A stretch of 64,000 bases of DNA, taken from positions 59,687 through 123,686 of the forward strand of contig JAKOYE010000044.1 in the NCBI GenBank assembly GCA_029780675.1, given 5' to 3'. Under the pieces are notes generated by a model, which searched no databases, was not told the DNA's origin, and saw only the letters and a program-made list of their open reading frames with translations. The first letter of the stretch is position 1. The number at the start of each line of letters is the position of its first letter. The DNA is from Actinomycetes bacterium (GTDB lineage: Bacteria > Actinomycetota > Actinomycetes > Mycobacteriales > Mycobacteriaceae). A program made the position numbers and the translations under genes. Below, one piece after another: positions 23,716-32,470 of this stretch.

Positions 23716-24854
23716 CGCGATTCCCAGACCGGCGCGGGGTTGGCCGCCACCTCGGCCGCGTCGGTGATCTCGCGGGCGCCGTCGTCGGGTCGGACGACGA
23801 AGAACCGCGGGTGCAGTCCGGTCGCAGCCGTGTAAGCCGGGCCGACGGCGGCGATGAACTCGTCGACGGCGTCAGCGTGGACGAGGTTGACGGTGCAGCC
23901 ACCGAACCCGGCGCCGGTCATCCGGGCGCCCAGGCAGCCCGGCGCCACCCAGGCCGCCTCGGCCAGCGCGTCGAGTTCAGCCCCGGTCACCCGGTAATCG
24001 TCGCGCAGCGACTCGTGCGATTGACGCATCAGCTCGCCCATCCGAACGTCGTCGCCGGCGCGCAGCGCCGTCACCGCGGCCAGCACCCGATGCTGCTCGG
24101 CGGCCACGTGCCGGGCCGGGCCGCGCAGCGCCGGGTCGAGCCGGTTCAGCACCGCTGGGAGCTCATCCGGAGCGACGTCGACCAGACGGCCTCCACCGAG
24201 TGCACGCTCAGCCGCCTCGGCGGCGGCGCGCCGTTGGTTATAGGCGCTCTCCACCAGTCCGCGACGCTTACCGGAGTCGGCGACCACCACCACGTCCCCG
24301 GCCGGCATCGGCACCGGGGTGACCTCCAGCGTCGCGCAGTCCATCGCCAGGGCGAACCCGCGACGGCCGTTGGCGATCACGAGTTGGTCCATGATGCCGC
24401 TGGACACCCCGATGAACTCGTTCTCGGCGACCTGCCCGGCCTGCGCCAGTTCGGTGGGGGTCAAACCCAGGCCGAACCACTCGTTGAGCGCCACACCGAA
24501 GGCCAGTTCCAGCGATGCCGAGGAACTCAGGCCCGCGCCGTTGGGGATGTCGCCGCGTACCCGCACGTCGAAGCCGTGCGGGATGTCGGCGCCGCGGCGG
24601 CGCAGCGCGTAGACCATCGCCACCAGATAGTTGGCCCACCCGGAGGCCGGGTCATAGGTCTGCTGGTCGATCGACGCCTCGACCGTGCCGTCCTGGGGAA
24701 AGTTCACCGAACTGGCGCGGATGAGGGCGTCCGGGCGAGCGTCGACCCACAGCCAGGTGCCGCGGTCGATCGCCATCGGCAACACCAGACCGCCCATGTA
24801 GTCGATGTGGTCGCCGATGAGGTTCGCGCGGCCGGGGGCTTGGAATAGCCGCAT
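23712..24854 (-). CDS. galK: Galactokinase
   Basis: GalK phosphorylates galactose with ATP, the first committed step of the Leloir pathway. The 380-residue GHMP kinase has the GalK signature GRANLIGDHIDYMGG at 8-22, the GHMP phosphate loop PNGAGLSSSASLELA near 104-118, and the catalytic Asp in VSSGIMDQLVIAN. In the signature the usual Glu of GEHTDY is an Asp (position 15), a residue that normally contacts the sugar. The N-terminus is short for the family, starting only eight residues before the signature. It overlaps galT, so both enzymes would be made together. Confidence 0.9.
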   Translation of the reverse strand: MRLFQAPGRANLIGDHIDYMGGLVLPMAIDRGTWLWVDARPDALIRASSVNFPQDGTVEASIDQQTYDPASGWANYLVAMVYALRRRGADIPHGFDVRVRGDIPNGAGLSSSASLELAFGVALNEWFGLGLTPTELAQAGQVAENEFIGVSSGIMDQLVIANGRRGFALAMDCATLEVTPVPMPAGDVVVVADSGKRRGLVESAYNQRRAAAEAAERALGGGRLVDVAPDELPAVLNRLDPALRGPARHVAAEQHRVLAAVTALRAGDDVRMGELMRQSHESLRDDYRVTGAELDALAEAAWVAPGCLGARMTGAGFGGCTVNLVHADAVDEFIAAVGPAYTAATGLHPRFFVVRPDDGAREITDAAEVAANPAPVWESR

Positions 24855-24874
24855 TCGGGACCCCGCCTGCCGGC

Positions 24875-25798
24875 TTAACCGCGTCCCAGCAGCACGGGCA
24901 GCACCAGCGCCGTCACCTCGGCGATCAGTGGCTGCAGGGCCGGCGCCTCCGGGTCGTCGCCCCGGGTCCGGGTCATGATCGACAGCAGGATGCGTTCACC
25001 GGCGGGTCCGTAGGCGATCCCGACGTTGTTGGTGCTGGCATAGTCACCCGACCCGGTCTTGTCGGCGGAGGTCCACCCCGCTGGCAGGCCGGCCCGTATG
25101 CTGCGCGCCGAGGTCACGTTGCCGCGCATCCATTCATCGAGTTGCCGGCGGTGGGTCTCGTCGAGGACCGTCCCGGTCAGCAGGGTCCGTATCCCGCCGC
25201 CCAGTGCGCGGGGGGTGCTGGTGTCCCTCGGATCGCCCGGCAGTGCGCTGTTGAGGTCGACTTCCCAACGGTCGAGTCGGGAGCGCTCATCACCGATCAG
25301 CCGGGCGAACGCGGTGATCGTCGGCGGCCCGCCGATCCGGGCGAGCAGGAGGTTCGCGGCGGCGTTGTCGCTCTGCTGCAACGTCGCGGCGCAGAGGGTC
25401 CCCAGCGGAACGGCCCGTCCCACCTCACGTTCCGTCACTGGCGAATGAGGTTGCAGCGCTTCGCGATTGACCACGATCGTATCGTCGAGCCGGAGTTCGC
25501 CCTGTTGTGCACCGTAGAGCACCCGGGCCGCCAGGTAGGCCTTGAAGGTCGAGCACATCGCGAACATGTCACCGTCGCGGTGGCTGACCGTCCGGTCGCT
25601 GTCCAGATCGGCTCCGTAAAGGCCGACGACGGCATCGTATTTCTGTTCGAGCGCGACGAGGCGGTCCTCGATCGGGGGCAGCGGCTCGGCGGGATCACTC
25701 ACATCCGGTCCGGCCGTGGTGGAACGCCCGCACGCCGCGACAGCGGCGGCGGTGGCGACGGCGGTGGACAGCAGCAGATGGCGCCGCGACAACATCAT
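24875..25798 (-). CDS. Class A beta-lactamase, Tat-exported lipoprotein (BlaS type)
   Basis: The 307-residue protein hydrolyses beta-lactams by an active-site serine. All class A motifs are intact: Ser-x-x-Lys in CSTFKAY at 83-86, Ser-Asp-Asn in QQSDNAA at 143-145, the general-base Glu in EVDLN at 179-183, and Lys-Thr-Gly in ADKTGSG at 247-249. Unlike M. tuberculosis BlaC, which has SDG, this one has the standard SDN. The N-terminus SRRHLLLSTAV is a twin-arginine signal, and VAAC with Cys23 is a lipobox, so the mature enzyme is probably a lipoprotein on the outer face of the membrane. M. smegmatis BlaS occupies the same neighbourhood near ald. Confidence 0.93.
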   Translation of the reverse strand: MMLSRRHLLLSTAVATAAAVAACGRSTTAGPDVSDPAEPLPPIEDRLVALEQKYDAVVGLYGADLDSDRTVSHRDGDMFAMCSTFKAYLAARVLYGAQQGELRLDDTIVVNREALQPHSPVTEREVGRAVPLGTLCAATLQQSDNAAANLLLARIGGPPTITAFARLIGDERSRLDRWEVDLNSALPGDPRDTSTPRALGGGIRTLLTGTVLDETHRRQLDEWMRGNVTSARSIRAGLPAGWTSADKTGSGDYASTNNVGIAYGPAGERILLSIMTRTRGDDPEAPALQPLIAEVTALVLPVLLGRG

Positions 25799-25840
25799 GG
25801 GTGGCTTACCTCTCTGACTTGGGGTGATGAGGTGTGCCGC

Positions 25841-27190
25841 TCAGCCCGCGATGGCGCGTAGCGGTGCGGGAAGAGAGCGTTTACCCCGGTGCGGGCCGAG
25901 CACCGCGGCACCGTAATCGCCGGCGAGCACCCGCCGCGCGACCGCGTTGACCTCGTCGAGAGTCACCTGGTCGATGTGCGCCAGGGTTTCGTCGAGACTG
26001 CGGTATTCGCCGTAGTTGAGTTCGCTGCGGCCGAGCCGGTTCATCCGGGAGGCCGAATCCTCCAAGCCCAGGATCAAGCCGCCGCGCATCGAGCCCTTGG
26101 CAATCCGGCACTCGTCGGCGGTGATGCCGTCACGCGCCACCGCATCGAGGACTTCGGTAGTCACCCTGGCGACCTCACCGAACCGCTCCGGCAGGCACGC
26201 CGCGTAGACCGAGAGCGCCCCGCCGTCGGCAAAGGTGTCGACCGCGGAGTACACCGAGTAGGCCAGCCCACGGGACTCCCGAATCTCCTGAAAGAGCCGG
26301 GAACTCAGACCGCCGCCCAGGGCGGTGTTGAGCACCGCCAGCGCCCAGCGGTGCTCCCAGTGCCGGCCCGGCACCCGCACCCCGAGGCTGAGGTGGGTCT
26401 GTTCGCTGTCACGGTGGACCAGTTCCAGACGCGGCCGGCCGGCGATGCGGCCGGCACCCTTGCGCGGTGCCTGCGGGATCCGGCCGTGGACGAGTCGGTG
26501 GCCGAAGTACTCCCGCACCAGTTCCACGACGTTGGCGTGGTCGATGTTTCCGGCCACCGCCACCACCATCCGGTCGGGGACGTACCGACGGACATGGAAG
26601 GAGTGCAGTTGGGTGCGGGTCATCGCCGACACCGAGTCCACGCTGCCGATCACCGGACGGCCCACCGGGTGGTCCCCGAACATCGACGTGAGGAACACGT
26701 CACCGAGGGTGTCCTCGGGGTCGTCGTCGCGCATGGCGATCTCCTCGAGCACCACGTCCCGTTCGACTTCGACGTCGGTGGGGGCGCACACCCCGTTGAG
26801 GACGACGTCGGCGACCAGATCGACCGCCAACTCGAGGTCCTCGTCGAGAACGTGCGCGTAGTAGCAGGTGTGCTCGCGGGAGGTGAAGGCGTTGAGTTCA
26901 CCGCCGATGGCGTCGACCGCCTGGGCGATCTCCACCGAGGTGCGTGTCGGCGTCGCCTTGAACAGCAGGTGCTCCAGGAAGTGCGCCGCCCCGGCGACGG
27001 TCGGGCCCTCGTCGCGGGATCCGACGTTGACCCACACACCGACCGAGGCCGACCGCACGGACGGCACGTGCTCGGTGACGACGCGAAGTCCGCCCGGCAG
27101 GACGGTACGTGCCACCGTGGCCGGGCCCCCTTGGGGGCTCCGGCCACGGCGAAGAGAAGGAAGGGGGTTAGCTGCCCGAGGTCGCGGCAT
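25841..27190 (-). CDS. pepR: M16 family zinc peptidase PepR
   Basis: PepR (Rv2782c) is a pitrilysin/mitochondrial-processing-peptidase-like metalloprotease. The inverted zinc motif HxxEH is HFLEHLLFK with a second Glu about 76 residues on. The C-terminal half has the inactive partner-like fold with the [24 protein letters not shown] block typical of the family. I chose the ATG at 27190, which overlaps the gpsI stop by 23 bases and gives 449 residues, close to the 438 of M. tuberculosis. The first 25 codons overlie a strong hairpin (27115-27149), so a later GTG at 27115 is possible. It follows gpsI, as in other mycobacteria. Confidence 0.93.
   Translation of the reverse strand: MPRPRAANPLPSLRRGRSPQGGPATVARTVLPGGLRVVTEHVPSVRSASVGVWVNVGSRDEGPTVAGAAHFLEHLLFKATPTRTSVEIAQAVDAIGGELNAFTSREHTCYYAHVLDEDLELAVDLVADVVLNGVCAPTDVEVERDVVLEEIAMRDDDPEDTLGDVFLTSMFGDHPVGRPVIGSVDSVSAMTRTQLHSFHVRRYVPDRMVVAVAGNIDHANVVELVREYFGHRLVHGRIPQAPRKGAGRIAGRPRLELVHRDSEQTHLSLGVRVPGRHWEHRWALAVLNTALGGGLSSRLFQEIRESRGLAYSVYSAVDTFADGGALSVYAACLPERFGEVARVTTEVLDAVARDGITADECRIAKGSMRGGLILGLEDSASRMNRLGRSELNYGEYRSLDETLAHIDQVTLDEVNAVARRVLAGDYGAAVLGPHRGKRSLPAPLRAIAG
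27115..27149 (-). terminator. Strong GC stem-loop just after the gpsI stop
   Basis: CCGTGGCCGG at 27115-27124 pairs perfectly with CCGGCCACGG at 27140-27149, and the inside GCCCCC/GGGGGC extends the stem to 16 pairs with a TT loop and one bulged base. It begins 19 bases after the gpsI stop in the direction of transcription and lies within the 5' codons of pepR. There is no T run. It may stabilise the 3' end of gpsI mRNA, attenuate pepR, or both. Confidence 0.7.
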
Positions 27191-29405
27191 CAGCCGGCTT
27201 GGCCTCCGTCGCGGCTTGGGCATCGTCGTCGACCGGGATCAGCGAGATCTTGCCCCGGTTGTCGATATCGGCGATCTCCACCCGCAGCTTGTCACCGACC
27301 TTGCAGACGTCATCGACCTTGTTGATCCGCTTGCCCTTGCCCAGTTTGGAGATGTGCACCAGGCCGTCACGACCCGGCAGCAGGGAGACGAACGCCCCGA
27401 AGTCGGTGGTCTTGACCACCGTCCCGAGGAACCGCTCGCCGATCTTGGGCAGCTGCGGGTTGGCGATGGCGTTGATCCGGTCGATCGCCGCCTGCGCGGA
27501 CGGACCGTCGGTGGCGCCGACGAACACCGTGCCGTCGTCCTCGATGGAGATCTGGGCGCCGGTCTCCTCGGTGATGGCGTTGATCATCTTGCCCTTGGGC
27601 CCGATGACCTCGCCGATCTTGTCCACCGGGATCTTGATGGCCGTGACCCGCGGGGCGTAGGGGCTCATCTCGTCGGGACCGTCGATGGCCTCCGCCATCA
27701 CCTCCAGGATGGCCAGCCGCGCATCCTTGGCCTGGGACAGCGCACCGGCGAGAACCTGCGAGGGGATGCCGTCGAGCTTGGTGTCCAGCTGCAGGGCGGT
27801 GACGAACTCCTTCGTACCGGCGACCTTGAAGTCCATGTCGCCGAAGGCGTCCTCGGCTCCCAGGATGTCCGTCAGCGCGACGTAGCGCGTCTCCCCGTCG
27901 ACCTGGTCGGACACCAGGCCCATGGCGATCCCGGCCACCGGGGCCTTCAGCGGCACACCGGCGTTCAGCAGCGCCAGGGTGGAGGCGCACACCGAGCCCA
28001 TCGACGTCGAACCGTTCGAGCCGAGCGCTTCGGACACCTGCCGGATGGCGTAGGGGAAGTCCTCGATGCTGGGCAGCACCGGCATCAGGGCCCGCTCGGC
28101 CAGCGCGCCGTGGCCGATCTCGCGGCGCTTGGGCGACCCGACCCGCCCGGTCTCACCGGTCGAATACGGCGGGAAGTTGTAGTGGTGCATGTAGCGCTTG
28201 GAGGTCTCCGGCCCCAGCGAGTCGATCTGCTGGGCCATCTTGACCATGTCGAGGGTGGTGACCCCGAGGATCTGGGTCTCGCCGCGCTCGAACAGGGCGC
28301 TGCCGTGTGCCCGCGGGATCACGGCGACCTCGGCGCTCAGCGCGCGGATGTCGGTGATGCCGCGGCCGTCGATACGGAACTGATCGGTGAGAATGCGCTG
28401 GCGGACCAACTTCTTGGTCAGCGAGCGGAAGGCCGCACCGATCTCCTTTTCGCGGCCCGCGAAGTTCTCCACCAACTGACCGAGGACCTCGGCCTTGATC
28501 TCGTCGGTGCGGTCGTTGCGCTCCTGCTTGCCCGGGATGGTCAGGGCCTGCGCCAGGGACTCCTCGGCGGCATGGGCGACGGCGGCGTAGACATCGTCGG
28601 CGTAGTCCGGGAACACCGGATAGTCCGCGGTCTCCTTGGCTGCCTTCTCCGCCAGCGCGCTCTGCGTGGCGCACAGGGTGGCGATGAACGGCTTCGCCGC
28701 CTCCAGACCCTCGGCGACCACGGCCTCGGTCGGCGCCGGAGCACCTCCCGCGATCATGTCGACGACGTTGTCGGTGGCCTCGGCCTCGACCATCATGATC
28801 GCGACGTCCCCACCGTGCACGACGCGCCCGGCGACGACCATGTCGAACACCGCGCCCTCGAGCTGATCGACGGTCGGGAAGGCGACCCACTGGTTGTTGA
28901 TGAGCGCGACCCGAACCGCGCCGACCGGGCCGGAGAACGGCAGGCCCGCCAGCTGGGTGGACGCCGAGGCGGCGTTGATCGCCACCACGTCGTAGAGCTC
29001 ATTGGGGTCCAGGCTCATCACGGTGACGACGACCTGGATCTCGTTGCGCAGACCGTCGACGAACGACGGGCGCAGCGGCCGGTCGATCAACCGGCAGGTC
29101 AGGATGGCGTCGGTGGACGGCCGGCCCTCGCGACGGAAGAACGAACCGGGAATGCGTCCCGCGGCGTACATCCGCTCCTCGACGTCAACGGTGAGCGGGA
29201 AGAAGTCGAAGTGCTCCTTCGGGCTTCTGCTGGCGGTCGTCGCCGACAGCAGCATGGTCTCGTCATCGAGGTAGGCGACGACGGAACCGGCCGCCTGCTG
29301 GGCGAGCCGACCGGTCTCGAACCGGATGGTGCGGGTGCCGAAACTCCCGTTGTCGATGGTGGCGGTGGCTTCGAAAACGCCCTCGTCGATTTCAGCGACA
29401 GACAT
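27168..29405 (-). CDS. gpsI: Polyribonucleotide nucleotidyltransferase (PNPase/GpsI)
   Basis: PNPase is the phosphorolytic 3'-5' exoribonuclease of the degradosome. The 745-residue protein has two RNase PH domains (first [40 protein letters not shown]; second including [33 protein letters not shown] with the catalytic region), a KH domain ([19 protein letters not shown]) and an S1 domain ([23 protein letters not shown]), then an Ala-rich tail. Length agrees with M. tuberculosis GpsI. A 5' leader stem-loop lies 22 bases upstream and a strong stem-loop lies just past the stop, both compatible with autogenous control. Confidence 0.96.
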   Translation of the reverse strand: MSVAEIDEGVFEATATIDNGSFGTRTIRFETGRLAQQAAGSVVAYLDDETMLLSATTASRSPKEHFDFFPLTVDVEERMYAAGRIPGSFFRREGRPSTDAILTCRLIDRPLRPSFVDGLRNEIQVVVTVMSLDPNELYDVVAINAASASTQLAGLPFSGPVGAVRVALINNQWVAFPTVDQLEGAVFDMVVAGRVVHGGDVAIMMVEAEATDNVVDMIAGGAPAPTEAVVAEGLEAAKPFIATLCATQSALAEKAAKETADYPVFPDYADDVYAAVAHAAEESLAQALTIPGKQERNDRTDEIKAEVLGQLVENFAGREKEIGAAFRSLTKKLVRQRILTDQFRIDGRGITDIRALSAEVAVIPRAHGSALFERGETQILGVTTLDMVKMAQQIDSLGPETSKRYMHHYNFPPYSTGETGRVGSPKRREIGHGALAERALMPVLPSIEDFPYAIRQVSEALGSNGSTSMGSVCASTLALLNAGVPLKAPVAGIAMGLVSDQVDGETRYVALTDILGAEDAFGDMDFKVAGTKEFVTALQLDTKLDGIPSQVLAGALSQAKDARLAILEVMAEAIDGPDEMSPYAPRVTAIKIPVDKIGEVIGPKGKMINAITEETGAQISIEDDGTVFVGATDGPSAQAAIDRINAIANPQLPKIGERFLGTVVKTTDFGAFVSLLPGRDGLVHISKLGKGKRINKVDDVCKVGDKLRVEIADIDNRGKISLIPVDDDAQAATEAKPADAATSGS

Positions 29406-29426
29406 TCGTCTGAACAGCCTTTCTGC

Positions 29427-29459
29427 AGTTCACTGGATTTCGCGTCGCCACAGTGAACT
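29427..29459 (-). promoter_or_regulatory. Stem-loop in the gpsI mRNA leader
   Basis: AGTTCACTG at 29427-29435 and CAGTGAACT at 29451-29459 are perfect nine-base complements with a 15-base loop. The stem begins 22 bases upstream of the gpsI ATG. PNPase is often autoregulated through a leader stem in other bacteria, so this is a candidate site; nothing in the sequence proves it. Confidence 0.55.
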
Positions 29460-29631
29460 CGACCGATGCCGAGCGCAGAACCTGCCCGGATACGGCTACG
29501 GCCGTCGATCGAAGCGGCCGGGGGGAAGTCCTCCCGGCAGCCACTACCGAAGACCGCCCGATCGGGGCGAGTCTCGCTGGGAGACGCAGGTCATCAGCCG
29601 CGGCGCGGCTGTGACGGGCCTAATGTTACAC

Positions 29632-29655
29632 GGCGGCCGGTGGACACCGGCCGCC
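29632..29655 (-). terminator. Intrinsic terminator-like hairpin after rpsO
   Basis: GGCGGCCGGTG at 29632-29642 pairs perfectly with CACCGGCCGCC at 29645-29655, an 11-base stem with only two loop bases. On the minus strand it begins 15 bases past the rpsO stop and is followed by GTGTAACATTA. It separates rpsO from gpsI, 227 bases upstream of the gpsI start. The rest of that 264-base gap holds only the gpsI leader stem. Confidence 0.75.
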
Positions 29656-29669
29656 CGCACGGGTTGCGA

Positions 29670-29939
29670 TCAGCGACGCAGGCCGAGGCGTTCGATGAGC
29701 GAACGGTAGCGCTCGACGTCCACCTGGGCCACGTACTTGAGCAGACGACGACGACGGCCGACGAGCAGAAGCAGACCGCGCCGCGAGTGGTGGTCGTGCT
29801 TGTGCATCTTCAAATGCTCGGTGAGATCGGAGATGCGCTTTGTCAACAGCGCCACCTGAGCCTCCGGCGAACCCGTGTCGGTGTCATGCAGGCCGTAGGT
29901 GCCCAGGATTTCTTTCTTCTGCTCGGCGGTCAGCGCCAT
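29670..29939 (-). CDS. rpsO: 30S ribosomal protein S15
   Basis: S15 binds 16S rRNA early in 30S assembly. The 89-residue protein is a textbook match in length and sequence: [36 protein letters not shown], then [29 protein letters not shown], and the C-terminal [12 protein letters not shown]. It lies between ribF and gpsI in the usual mycobacterial order, but no lppU-type gene separates it from gpsI. A perfect 11-base hairpin follows its stop. Confidence 0.98.
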   Translation of the reverse strand: MALTAEQKKEILGTYGLHDTDTGSPEAQVALLTKRISDLTEHLKMHKHDHHSRRGLLLLVGRRRRLLKYVAQVDVERYRSLIERLGLRR

Positions 29940-30026
29940 GTCAGTACCCCATCTGTTTCAGTGCCGCGAAAGAAACGAGGCACGGCCGCCGCGGACCGCA
30001 GCACGTGCTCGACGGAGTTTACGGCC

Positions 30027-31016
30027 TCAAGCCCGGGCCGCCAAAACCGTGCGCGCCTCATCGGTATCGCGGTGCATCGCCTCGATCAGGTCGTCGACCG
30101 ACCCGAACTTGACCTGACCGCGCAACCGCGACACGAAATCCACGGCCACATGCTGACCGTAGAGGTCGGCGGAGGTGTCGAGGACGAATGCCTCGACGGT
30201 GCGGGTGCGCCCGGAGAACGTGGGGTTGGTGCCGACGGACACCGCTGCGGCATAGCGCTGGCCGGGGATCATCGCCCCGGTTCTCGGACCTTCGGGCGTC
30301 GCGGGGCCGAGCACGGTGAACCACGCGGCGTACACGCCGTCGGCGGGGATCGCCGAGTACAGCGGCGGCGCGATGTTGGCGGTCGGGTAGCCCAGATGCC
30401 GGCCCCGGCCGTCGCCGCGGACCACCACTCCCTCAACCCGATGCGGGCGGCCGAGTGCCTCCTCGGCGGCAACCACATCGCCGGCGTCGACACAGGCCCG
30501 GATGTAGGTCGACGAGTAGGTGAGCGTCTCGCTCTGGTGCCGCTCGGCGACCAGCGACACCGACTCGACCGAAAAACCGAACCGCTCGCCGGCCTTGCGC
30601 AACGTCGCCACCGTTCCCGCGGCCTTCTTGCCGAAGGTGAAGTTCTCGCCGACCACCACGTCGAGGACGTGCAACCGCTCGACGAGAAGTTCGTGGATGT
30701 AGCGGTCGGGAGTGAGCTTCATGAAGTCGGGGGTGAACGGCATCACCAGGAAGACGTCGACACCGAGTTGCTCGACGAGTTCAGCGCGCCGGGTCAGCGT
30801 GGTCAGCTGGGCGGGATGACTGCCCGGGAACACCACTTCCATCGGGTGCGGGTCGAAGGTCATCAGCACCGTGGGAACACCTCGGGCCCGACCGGCCGTG
30901 ACGGCGCGTGCGATCAGTTCGGCATGCCCGCGGTGAACACCGTCGAAGACCCCGATCGTGAGGACGCAGCGACCCCAGTCGGTCGGGATGTCGTCCTGCC
31001 CGCGCCAGCGCTGCAC
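30027..31016 (-). CDS. ribF: Bifunctional riboflavin kinase / FAD synthetase
   Basis: RibF phosphorylates riboflavin to FMN and adenylates FMN to FAD. The 329-residue protein has the N-terminal FAD synthetase domain with VLTIGVFDGVHRGHAELI (the nucleotidyltransferase G-x-F-D-G-x-H-x-G-H). The C-terminal riboflavin kinase domain has RGDGRGRHLGYPTANI and the SVGTNPTFSGRTRTVEAFVLD block. The start at 31016 gives the normal size. rpsO is 87 bases downstream, an interval in which I see no feature beyond an AGCACGTGCT palindrome. Upstream is the CBS-domain gene, whose stop lies in a small repeat. Confidence 0.96.
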   Translation of the reverse strand: MQRWRGQDDIPTDWGRCVLTIGVFDGVHRGHAELIARAVTAGRARGVPTVLMTFDPHPMEVVFPGSHPAQLTTLTRRAELVEQLGVDVFLVMPFTPDFMKLTPDRYIHELLVERLHVLDVVVGENFTFGKKAAGTVATLRKAGERFGFSVESVSLVAERHQSETLTYSSTYIRACVDAGDVVAAEEALGRPHRVEGVVVRGDGRGRHLGYPTANIAPPLYSAIPADGVYAAWFTVLGPATPEGPRTGAMIPGQRYAAAVSVGTNPTFSGRTRTVEAFVLDTSADLYGQHVAVDFVSRLRGQVKFGSVDDLIEAMHRDTDEARTVLAARA

Positions 31017-31035
31017 GTGTCCAAGCCTAACGGCG

Positions 31036-31054
31036 GGTCAGAGAGCGGTCAGAG
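31036..31054 (-). repeat. Short duplication spanning the stop of the CBS-domain gene
   Basis: GGTCAGAG occurs at 31036-31043 and 31047-31054 with a period of 11 bases. The right copy contains the complement of the TGA stop of the CBS-domain gene; the left copy carries a second TGA out of frame. It sits in the 32-base gap before ribF. Confidence 0.65.
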
Positions 31055-31465
31055 TGCATGGTCGGCGTCTGTGGCGTACACGCCGAGCAGGTCGCGGATG
31101 GAGACGATTCCGGCCAGCGCGCCGTCGCGCTCAACCAGCAGATGGCGAATCTCGCGGTCCGTCATCCGCAGTGCGGCCTCCTCCACCGTGTCATCGGCCT
31201 CACACCACACCAGCGAGGTGCTGGCGATCTCCCGGGCGAGCACCGCGGCCGGATCCCGCCCGCCGGCGACGACGCGGACCACGTCACGTTCGCTGACCAG
31301 AGCGGTCGGACGCTCCTCGTCACCGACCACGACGGCACCGATGTTCTGGTCGGCGATGGCCTTGGCGACGTCGGCGACCGTGGCGTCAGCGGCCACCCGC
31401 ACAATTCCCCCGCCGATGAGGGTGTCGATGGTGATGGCGGCAGCGGGAACGGACTTCTTCTTCAT
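31049..31465 (-). CDS. Tandem CBS-domain protein
   Basis: This 138-residue protein is made of two CBS domains, which bind adenine nucleotides and usually sense energy state. The first covers about residues 9-65 (VRVAADATVADVAKAIADQNIGAVVV) and the second about 72-130 (LVWCEADDTVEEAALRMTDREIRHLLV, then GALAGIVSIRDLLGVY). No enzyme domain is attached, so it may be a stand-alone sensor. The ATG at 31465 (MKKKSVPAAA) is the best start; earlier in-frame codons run into a duplicated segment. It lies between truB and ribF on the same strand. Partner unknown. Confidence 0.86.
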   Translation of the reverse strand: MKKKSVPAAAITIDTLIGGGIVRVAADATVADVAKAIADQNIGAVVVGDEERPTALVSERDVVRVVAGGRDPAAVLAREIASTSLVWCEADDTVEEAALRMTDREIRHLLVERDGALAGIVSIRDLLGVYATDADHAL

Positions 31466-31487
31466 TCGTCCATCGTCGCACCCTCTT

Positions 31488-31587
31488 GCCCGGCTCCTCC
31501 TCAGAGAACCCCACCCTGCATCGTCGCCGGGCCCACCCAACAGCCCGGCTCCTCCTCAGAGAACCCCACCCTGCATCGTCGCCGGGC
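31488..31587 (-). repeat. 45-base exact duplication covering the 3' end of truB
   Basis: A 45-base block is present at 31488-31532 and again, without a mismatch, at 31543-31587, with 10 bases between. The second copy includes the last codons and TGA of truB. Each unit starts with GCCCGGC and ends with GCCGGGC, so the ends are inverted repeats. The end of one unit and the start of the next form a seven-pair stem with a 10-base loop at 31526-31549, a possible terminator. Confidence 0.95.
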
Positions 31588-32470
31588 GGATCACCACCAC
31601 GGACTTCGTCGCCGGGCCGCGGTCCTCCAACAGCGCGATGACCCGGCCGCCGGTGTCGACAGCGGCCCACACCCCGTCGATACCGGCGGCCGGCAGCGGA
31701 CGCCCATGGCTGGCGTCATCGGCCTGCGCGGCGGTGATGTCCCGGCGGGGGAACGCCAGCAGGCAGGCCTCGTCGATGGTGTAGCTCAGCCGGGGGTGCT
31801 CGGCGAGTTGGTCGAGGGTGCGGGCCTGATCCAGCCCGAAGCAGCCGACCCGGGTCCGCCGCAGCGCGGTCAGGTGTCCCCCGACCCCGAGACCGTGTCC
31901 CAGGTCGCGGGCCAGTGCCCGGATGTAGGTGCCCGACGAGCAGTCGACCTCGACATCGAGGTCGGTGAACGACCCCACCCGCCGCAGTTCCAGCAGGGAG
32001 AACCGGTCGATCCGCACGGTCCGGGCCGGAATCTCCACGTCCTCGCCTTCGCGCACCAACTGGTAGGCGCGTTTTCCGCCGATTTTGACCGCGCTGACCG
32101 CCGACGGCCGCTGACTGATCTCTCCGCGCAGTCCGGCGATCCCCGCCAGGATGGCGTCCTCCGCCACGTCCTCTGCAGGAATGTCCTGCAGGACTTCACC
32201 TTCCGCGTCATCAGTCGATGTCGTCCGGCCCAGACGGATGGTGGCCGAATACGACTTCGAGGTGGCGGTCAACAGGCCGAGGATCTTGGTGGCGCGCTCG
32301 ATCCCGACGATCAGCACACCGGTGGCCATCGGATCCAGGGTGCCGGCGTGACCGACCTTGCGGGTGCCGAAGAGCCGTCGGCAGCGCGCAACGACATCAT
32401 GACTGGTCATACCGCCCGGCTTGTCGACGACGACAAGCCCGGCGGCAACCCCTGCACTCACTGACGTCAT
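31556..32470 (-). CDS. truB: tRNA pseudouridine(55) synthase
   Basis: TruB makes pseudouridine 55 in the T-loop of tRNAs. The 304-residue protein has the catalytic Asp46 in [16 protein letters not shown], the [21 protein letters not shown]-terminal motif, [20 protein letters not shown], and the [29 protein letters not shown]-binding block. The ATG at 32470 shares its first base with the pptT stop (TGATG). Its 3' end lies inside a 45-base duplication, so a second, disconnected truB tail lies downstream. Confidence 0.96.
   Translation of the reverse strand: MTSVSAGVAAGLVVVDKPGGMTSHDVVARCRRLFGTRKVGHAGTLDPMATGVLIVGIERATKILGLLTATSKSYSATIRLGRTTSTDDAEGEVLQDIPAEDVAEDAILAGIAGLRGEISQRPSAVSAVKIGGKRAYQLVREGEDVEIPARTVRIDRFSLLELRRVGSFTDLDVEVDCSSGTYIRALARDLGHGLGVGGHLTALRRTRVGCFGLDQARTLDQLAEHPRLSYTIDEACLLAFPRRDITAAQADDASHGRPLPAAGIDGVWAAVDTGGRVIALLEDRGPATKSVVVIRPATMQGGVL

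Noticed and set aside
26868..29456. An 862-codon open frame antisense to gpsI and pepR
   Set aside because: High-GC shadow of true genes; His/Asp/Arg-rich composition and no motif.
29406..29631. A small RNA or missing lppU gene between rpsO and gpsI
   Set aside because: No signal peptide or frame of adequate length exists there; only the gpsI leader stem was seen.
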